9,843 bases of DNA from an uncultured Lachnospiraceae bacterium (lineage in GTDB: Bacteria; Bacillota; Clostridia; Lachnospirales; Lachnospiraceae): the NCBI GenBank assembly GCA_945643825.1, contig CALZEZ010000033.1:1-9843 (forward strand). Reading direction: 5' to 3'. The notes below the pieces were generated by a model. The model had not been told where the DNA came from, made no database searches, and saw nothing but the letters and a program-made list of their open reading frames with translations. Below are positions 6,020 through 9,843 of the stretch, in pieces (the first letter of the stretch is position 1; each line of letters starts with the position of its first letter). The position numbers and the translations under genes were made by a program.

Positions 6020-6364
6020 ATTAAGAAATTCAACGCAGATAAATTTTGCAAAGATTTGATTGCATTACGTGGACACAAATCACAGGAGGTCTTTGCACGG
6101 GAGCTTGATATTAAGAGGCCAACGCTGTCTTTATTAGAGAACGGAAAACAACTGCCAACCATCGAGATATTAAGCAGAATGTGCGATTTGTCTGGGCACA
6201 GCACAGAGGATTACTTTGTTGATTCTACAACAGATTCTCTTGTATATCTTATGGGTAGTTTGGAGGAGTCTGATAAGATTAAGATTGAAGAAATGGCAGA
6301 AAGAATTCGTATTAAGGAAAAGTATGAATTACTCGCTAAGAGAGGTAGTTATGACGTCAATTGA
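6020..6364 (+). CDS. XRE-family repressor/antitoxin-like protein, probable ATT start
   Basis: From the proposed start the product is 114 residues: KKFNADKFCKDLIALRG, then the helix-turn-helix (residues 21-42, SQEVFARELDIKRPTLSLLENGKQ), PTIEILSRMCDLSGHSTEDYF, and a charged helical tail (IKIEEMAERIRIKEKYELLAKRG). There is no ATG or GTG in frame at the expected place. The first standard start, TTG 6056, has no Shine-Dalgarno and would remove helix 1 of the DNA-binding domain. AAGGA (6007-6011) is 8 bases before ATT 6020, and ATC 6017 is an alternative. The gene probably encodes the repressor of its own operon and the cleavage substrate of the metalloprotease that overlaps its last 14 bases. A point mutation or sequencing error at the start codon is the alternative explanation. 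Confidence 0.8.
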   Translation: MKKFNADKFCKDLIALRGHKSQEVFARELDIKRPTLSLLENGKQLPTIEILSRMCDLSGHSTEDYFVDSTTDSLVYLMGSLEESDKIKIEEMAERIRIKEKYELLAKRGSYDVN

Positions 6365-7289
6365 TCATAGTGAATTGTTTGAACAGTATTATCAAAATGA
6401 ATATGACTTCAACACAGCTTCGCTTTCAGATGATGATCTTATGGATATAAAGAAACTCGTGAAAGAAAAGAGAGTAGATTATGCTTTGGCACCAATAGGA
6501 TCAGATATTTTTGCATGGATTCGGAAGCAGAATGCGCACATTCGCTTTGAGCTAGTTCCGTTCGACTCGGAAAAGATTGATGGAATGTTATATATTCCTA
6601 CAACTGGTGGCGAAAGGGCATATATTATTCTCAATTCGAATAAACCACTGGCCAATCAGATTTTTACAGCCGCACATGAATATTATCATTATGAGAGAGA
6701 CTATCAGATATTCAAAGAGAATCCGTATATCTGCGATTTTAGTTTGCTAAAGAATGTAAATGAGAAGAAAGCATGTAGATTTGCAGCAGAGCTTTTACTG
6801 CCGGAAATTGCGCTGTCAAATGAAATACGCGATTTCTGTAGAGCTGTTGGAGTGCCTGACGCTGGAAAATTGGATTTTAGTGGATTTGCTTCTCTGATTA
6901 TTTTTCTTACGATCAAATACCAAATGCCATTAAAAGCGGTCATTTACAGATTAACGGAAGAACGATATATTGCAAGAGTCGATTCTTATATTGATAATTA
7001 TGCTTTTATAAAGAAAGTACTTCAGGAGATAAAAATTTTTGGCAAGCAAGTCACCGAATTGTATAGCAATGAAAATCCATATGTTATTCCATATAGTTCT
7101 ACGTACCAGGATATGGAAAAAGCATATTTATCAGGGAATGCATCAGAACAGGATATCCTTGAAGATGCAAAAAAGCTCAATTTGGATATGACTTTATTAA
7201 ATGATTTTCTTATGGATAATACAGAAGAGGAAGAGGATGAAGAAGATGATGAGGTATTATTTTCAATTATAAATGAAAAGCGCAGGTAA
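6351..7289 (+). CDS. ImmA/IrrE-family metallo-endopeptidase (COG2856, peptidase M78-like)
   Basis: The 312-residue protein carries the zinc motif HEYYH at 109-113 (AAHEYYHYERD). The third ligand is probably E147 in ACRFAAELLLP, which matches the usual FAAELLMP block of the DUF955/peptidase M78 domain. Members such as ImmA of ICEBs1 cleave a partner XRE repressor to induce genes. Residues 160-215 form a helical region (FASLIIFLTIKYQMPLKAVIYRL) typical of the family. Residues 220-290 are a helical extension, and 291-301 is a striking acidic run (TEEEEDEEDDE). The start at ATG 6351 follows GAGAGG with 5 bases spacing and overlaps xre by 14 bases, implying coupled translation. An upstream in-frame TTG at 6216 lies inside xre and is rejected. 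Confidence 0.88.
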   Translation: MTSIDHSELFEQYYQNEYDFNTASLSDDDLMDIKKLVKEKRVDYALAPIGSDIFAWIRKQNAHIRFELVPFDSEKIDGMLYIPTTGGERAYIILNSNKPLANQIFTAAHEYYHYERDYQIFKENPYICDFSLLKNVNEKKACRFAAELLLPEIALSNEIRDFCRAVGVPDAGKLDFSGFASLIIFLTIKYQMPLKAVIYRLTEERYIARVDSYIDNYAFIKKVLQEIKIFGKQVTELYSNENPYVIPYSSTYQDMEKAYLSGNASEQDILEDAKKLNLDMTLLNDFLMDNTEEEEDEEDDEVLFSIINEKRR

Positions 7290-7295
7290 TTGCCT

Positions 7296-7955
7296 ATGAT
7301 AACACCACTTGAAAAAACTACTCTGCATGATTTACAGAATAAACCAGTGCTATTTGACGCTAATATTTTTATGGTAGGCATCGAAAATCGTGGTTCTGAT
7401 AAGAATTGTTCTTTTGAAAACATGAAAGCCGTTTTCTTAGAACCATTATTTGAGAGTTTTGCGATAATATACATACACGACGAAGTATACAAAGAATTGG
7501 ATGATGATGCGCGGACTTTTGTTGATAGCTATGTGGGAAGTAAGGTAAAGATTGTGAGTGAAGGTGGATTGTTTGGCAGAGATCCGCAATATACTACTAT
7601 TTTTAATAATATTGCAGAACATGAATTGGTGAGATATACCAGAGGAAGCTCAAGGGATCGTGGAGAGGTATACAGTCTTGCGTATGCTGCGTACCATGGC
7701 ATCAATTATTTTTGCTCCCGAGAGATTATGGTCGATAATGTTGCACATGAGTTAGCCGATTTGAAGGATGTCGATATAATTACTTTTGACATAGTACTGC
7801 TTACAGCATATGTATATTATGCAAAGCGGAATGACAATTCTAAAAGTAAAGCGTTGAAGTCAATCTATAAAAAATATTGTGCTGATGTAATAAAAAGACA
7901 TTGTTTGCCAGCTACTTTTAGCGAATATATCCGAGAATCAATAGATTATTTATGA
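7296..7955 (+). CDS. PIN-like domain protein, candidate RNase effector
   Basis: The 219-residue protein opens with KPVLFDANIFMVGIEN, the first beta strand and invariant Asp (D21) of PIN domains. It continues with HDEVYKELD (E67, the usual V..EL acid), SSRDRGEVYSLAYAAYHGINYFCSRE (D121/E124, with E143 near the fourth acidic position) and a terminal strand IITFDIVLL (151-159). PIN domains are metal-dependent nucleases that cut RNA, and many are toxins. The order of acids fits, but the fourth position is uncertain. At 219 residues it is longer than a standalone PIN toxin (about 130-150) because of a helical, Lys-rich C-terminal part (166-219). ATG 7296 follows AGGT (7284-7287) and lies 6 bases after the immA stop. 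TTG 7290 is less likely. This is a family-level pattern match by eye, so moderate confidence. Confidence 0.65.
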   Translation: MITPLEKTTLHDLQNKPVLFDANIFMVGIENRGSDKNCSFENMKAVFLEPLFESFAIIYIHDEVYKELDDDARTFVDSYVGSKVKIVSEGGLFGRDPQYTTIFNNIAEHELVRYTRGSSRDRGEVYSLAYAAYHGINYFCSREIMVDNVAHELADLKDVDIITFDIVLLTAYVYYAKRNDNSKSKALKSIYKKYCADVIKRHCLPATFSEYIRESIDYL

Positions 7956-8019
7956 GAGAACCGGAGCGGGCGATGACGACGAAGTAACTATGCCAAACTC
8001 ATATTAGGATCAGAAAAAA

Positions 8020-8059
8020 GTCGAGAGGAAACATTTTTTATAAAAATTTTCCTCTCGAC
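8020..8059. terminator. Long hairpin closing the xre-immA-pin operon, possibly bidirectional
   Basis: GTCGAGAGGAAA (8020-8031) pairs perfectly with 8048-8059. The loop pairs again (ATTTTT at 8033-8038 with 8042-8047), leaving one bulged C and a 3-base tip. On the + strand the stem is followed only by ATTTGTTATATT, a poor T tract. On the - strand it is followed by six T (complement of 8014-8019), so the better classical terminator faces leftward. It lies 64 bases after the PIN gene and marks the boundary of the module. Confidence 0.65.
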
Positions 8060-8175
8060 ATTTGTTATATTACCACATTTTGCGAAAAAAATCCAGTCTT
8101 GAATAGTACCCAATTTCGGCGTAAATAGAATATACGACGAAACACAGGGAGGATGTCTGCGGAATGGAGGTTAAT

Positions 8176-8643
8176 ATGCTGGACATAATACAGAAACAAA
8201 ATGTTTTGGCAGTGGAGGAGGCAAAGAATGAGATACGAAGCTGTAATTCTTTTACAGAGCGCTTTGGTCTAAGCTTAAGTGAACAGGAGATAGGGGAACT
8301 TGTCAGAGGTAGATCTGAGGCACTAAAGAACACGGGACTCATCGAATTCGGCGGCGGAATCCTGCTGAAGCTGATTTATGCATTCTGTGATTCCCCTTAT
8401 ATTGAACAGGAGAATTACGAAGCAATTCTATCGCAGCTGCAGGAAGCCTTTTATTATTATAAAAGCGAGGCGCAGGACGCTTTTTCGGATGATGAGCTCA
8501 TCGAATTTATGGTGTATGTTTTTAATGGAAGGGCGCAGGGATCCACCGAATATCTGATCGAGACATCGCTAGATGCCTTGTACCGATATGCGAGGAGTGG
8601 CTTTGATGCCAGGAATGCAGATGAGGCAGGTGATTTGTTTTGA
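8176..8643 (+). CDS. DUF6323-like protein
   Basis: The 155-residue soluble protein contains GRSEALKNTGLIEFGGGILLKLIYAFCDSPYIEQENYEAIL (45-85), SDDELIEFMVYVFNG (104-118) and GSTEYLIETSLDALYRYAR (122-140). From memory these match the DUF6323 family of Clostridia, of unknown function. It is mostly helical, with no signal peptide, membrane segment or evident catalytic motif. GGAGG at 8166-8170 is 5 bases before ATG 8176, so this start is preferred to ATG 8164, which overlaps the ribosome site. The stop TGA overlaps the ATG of the next gene (TGATG), indicating translational coupling and probably a shared function. No convincing promoter was found between 8060 and 8160. Confidence 0.7.
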   Translation: MLDIIQKQNVLAVEEAKNEIRSCNSFTERFGLSLSEQEIGELVRGRSEALKNTGLIEFGGGILLKLIYAFCDSPYIEQENYEAILSQLQEAFYYYKSEAQDAFSDDELIEFMVYVFNGRAQGSTEYLIETSLDALYRYARSGFDARNADEAGDLF

Positions 8644-9515
8644 TGCTGGAAACCTATTTCACAGAGGCAGAGCAGGCACAGGTGCTTGGCAGGCTGTGGG
8701 AGCTTCTTAAGAAACAGGCCGGTAAATTTAATGGCATTGACAGTACGTCGATGTCGGTGGAGAGAGCACAGAATATTTTTGAATCCATGCTGTATACGCT
8801 GGAAGTAGCGATCGGAGGCGGGATAGAAAGGGCAGCTTTGCTGCAGACGGATCTTACACCTCTGTTAGAGCAGGGACGCCAGATTTTGATGAGGAGGAAA
8901 AAGGAAGCAAGAGTAGAGTGGAAGCTGATGTGTCAGGAATTACCTCGTGTGAAAAATGTCTTTTTTCTTTCTACTATGAATAATCTCGGTATCTTTTTTG
9001 AGCAGTATGATATTTATTACGGGGCACATGAGATTCCGTGCGACATAGATTACTGGCCACTTTGTCCGGTGTCGGAGCAGCTAAAGGGTGTCAGCTATAT
9101 CGAGCAGTACCTGCATCAGATTCAGATGGAAAATGATTTTTTGAATGCTTTTGACAATCGTGTTGTGAATTGTCTGCACCGGCACTATGTGCCGGATGCC
9201 GCGGAAGCACTTTTCAATCTTTGCGACCCGGTATTGACGAACGCAATTGGCTTGGCGATGCTTGCACAGGAGATAATGGGGCTTAACATATCGCCTGCAG
9301 AGCAGGAGCTGCTTTATCAGTTGTTATGCGACCGACCGATTGACGAGCTGCATGTGCTGGTTGAGGAGGCTGCCTTGTCCGTTTGTCAAAGATGCGGTTT
9401 GACTTCTTCGGAAGAACAGGATTATTTCGCTCGCGCGGCAGCAGGCTTACCCGCACGGATTTTTGAGGCGGTAAAGCATCAGGATCTGTCGCATCTGTTT
9501 CTGTCTTTTTCGTGA
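8643..9515 (+). CDS. DUF6179-like protein, partner of the preceding gene
   Basis: The 290-residue, largely helical soluble protein starts at ATG 8643, sharing one base with the preceding stop codon. TTG 8640 would be an alternative. The most distinctive block is GIFFEQYDIYYGAHEIPCDIDYWPLCPVSEQLKGVSYIEQYL at 116-157. The H-E-I-P-C-D-I-D-Y core resembles the DUF6179 family, which I recall as a neighbour of DUF6323. The function is unknown. Scattered Cys and His residues (C133, C141, C248, C251) might bind metal, though no standard motif is complete. The coupling to the upstream gene suggests the two products act as a complex. Confidence 0.65.
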   Translation: MLETYFTEAEQAQVLGRLWELLKKQAGKFNGIDSTSMSVERAQNIFESMLYTLEVAIGGGIERAALLQTDLTPLLEQGRQILMRRKKEARVEWKLMCQELPRVKNVFFLSTMNNLGIFFEQYDIYYGAHEIPCDIDYWPLCPVSEQLKGVSYIEQYLHQIQMENDFLNAFDNRVVNCLHRHYVPDAAEALFNLCDPVLTNAIGLAMLAQEIMGLNISPAEQELLYQLLCDRPIDELHVLVEEAALSVCQRCGLTSSEEQDYFARAAAGLPARIFEAVKHQDLSHLFLSFS

Positions 9516-9547
9516 TTTCGTACCTTTTCTCATTTTTTTAGTTTTTT

Positions 9548-9659
9548 GTCCCAATGAATCCGCACTAAATTCAAAAATTTGAATTTTTATCCCAGTAGAA
9601 TTGGCAAATCACTGGGATAAATTTTTAAAAATAGAAAAAAAGTGCGGATTTACTGGGAC
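9548..9659. repeat. 112-base nested palindrome (MITE-like element or large hairpin)
   Basis: Outer arms 9548-9566 and 9641-9659 pair over 19 positions with one mismatch and one G-U pair (GTCCCA...CCGCACT against AGTGCGG...TGGGAC). An inner perfect 11-base stem (9586-9596 with 9611-9621) has a 14-base loop. Between them lie two A+T-rich segments of equal length (19 bases each) that fold on themselves: 9567-9575 with 9578-9586, and the 12-base palindrome 9621-9632. The whole is symmetric about 9603/9604 and could form a four-way junction. Each arm contains a TCCCA(A/G)T box at the outer and inner stem, 41 bases apart. Confidence 0.8.
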
Positions 9660-9716
9660 TATTTTTCAAAAAAGGCAGGAAACGTCGCAAATGGTTTACA
9701 TAACACAAAGAAAAAT

Positions 9717-9762
9717 CAAACGAAGCCATCGACAGCAAGTAAGAAACCAAACGAAGCCATCG
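9717..9762. repeat. Two 15-base direct repeats with 31-base period
   Basis: CAAACGAAGCCATCG occurs at 9717-9731 and again at 9748-9762. Start-to-start distance is 31 bases, almost exactly three helical turns, and the second copy ends 15 bases before the -35 box at 9778. The placement suits tandem sites for an activator binding one face of the DNA. No third copy is seen. Confidence 0.75.
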
Positions 9763-9777
9763 CCATCCCTCCCCCAC

Positions 9778-9806
9778 TTGCCAAATGGATTCTAATATAC
9801 TATAAT
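9778..9806 (+). promoter_or_regulatory. Sigma-A promoter reading off the right edge
   Basis: TTGCCA at 9778-9783, a 17-base spacer, and a perfect TATAAT at 9801-9806. Transcription would start near 9813 and serve a gene beyond the window, whose leader would exceed 30 bases. Confidence 0.65.
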
Positions 9807-9843
9807 AAAATGTAATAAGTTACCTAACAGCAACAACATAAAC

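Larger units (their letters stand above)
9516..9843. other. Gene-free right end with structured DNA and an outward promoter
   Basis: This 328-base stretch holds no supported gene. It has T-rich sequence after the DUF6179-like gene, the nested palindrome at 9548-9659, a 15-base direct repeat pair at 9717-9762, and a promoter at 9778-9806 directed off the right edge. The open frame at 9601-9795 begins inside the palindrome, lacks a ribosome site and has a non-protein-like composition. Confidence 0.7.

Noticed and set aside
6216..6350. N-terminal extension of the metalloprotease frame back to TTG 6216
   Set aside because: It lies entirely within xre in another frame, has no ribosome site and gives a non-conserved hydrophobic leader. 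ATG 6351 has a GAGAGG site 5 bases away.
7022..7492. Minus-strand open frame with a poly-Ser run
   Set aside because: The serine run is the complement of the Glu/Asp-rich tail of the metalloprotease. It is a shadow across two real genes.
9548..9659. tRNA or tRNA-like gene from the cloverleaf-style fold
   Set aside because: Arm lengths are wrong (19-base acceptor-like stem), there is no TTCGANNC T-loop or anticodon arm of 5 pairs, and the internal segments are simple A+T palindromes.
9717..9762. CRISPR array from the two direct repeats
   Set aside because: There are only two 15-base copies separated by a 16-base spacer, which is too short and too few, with no cas genes nearby.
9601..9795. 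64-codon open frame at the right end
   Set aside because: It begins with TTG inside the palindromic element, has no Shine-Dalgarno, reads through repeats and a promoter, and resembles no protein family.

Overview
This window looks like a chromosomal segment from a low-to-moderate GC anaerobic Firmicute, most likely a Lachnospiraceae-type Clostridium relative. The evidence is the conserved order sir2 - DUF951 - rpsF - ssb - rpsR, the strong AGGAGG-type ribosome binding sites, TTGxxx-17-TATAAT promoters, and small proteins that resemble gut Clostridia families. This placement is inferred from gene content only. Every gene I support lies on the + strand.

Region 1 (1-2260) is the conserved core. 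It holds the C-terminal tail of a probable glycosyltransferase, a Sir2-family NAD-dependent deacylase that overlaps it, a DUF951 protein, and the rpsF-ssb-rpsR operon (S6, single-strand DNA binding protein, S18). A textbook intrinsic terminator ends the operon. A promoter overlaps the end of the DUF951 gene, and the rpsF leader can pair with its own Shine-Dalgarno sequence.

Region 2 (2261-5745) is a series of mostly unrelated small accessory genes. They are a tail-anchored protein of unknown function, the decayed remains of an alpha/beta-hydrolase gene that still has an excellent promoter, a two-helix membrane protein, a short epoxyqueuosine-reductase-like iron-sulfur protein, an XRE regulator with two C-terminal membrane helices, a GNAT acetyltransferase and a VOC/glyoxalase-fold protein. 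The region reads like an insertion and turnover zone downstream of the ribosomal protein operon.

Region 3 (5960-8060) is the most interesting block. It is a compact, A+T-rich three-gene operon with its own consensus extended -10 promoter. It encodes an XRE repressor-like protein, an ImmA/IrrE-type HExxH metalloprotease overlapping it by 14 bases, and a PIN-like nuclease-fold protein 6 bases further on. A long inverted repeat follows. The inferred logic is that the XRE protein represses the promoter through a dyad covering the -10 box, the protease cleaves the repressor upon a signal, and the PIN-like protein is the effector. That arrangement suggests a toxin-antitoxin or defence module. The xre gene appears to use a rare ATT start codon.

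Region 4 (8100-9843) holds two translationally coupled genes resembling the DUF6323/DUF6179 pair. They are followed by a 112-base nested palindromic element (MITE-like or a large RNA hairpin), a pair of 15-base direct repeats with a 31-base period, and a strong promoter pointing out of the right edge toward a gene not in the window.
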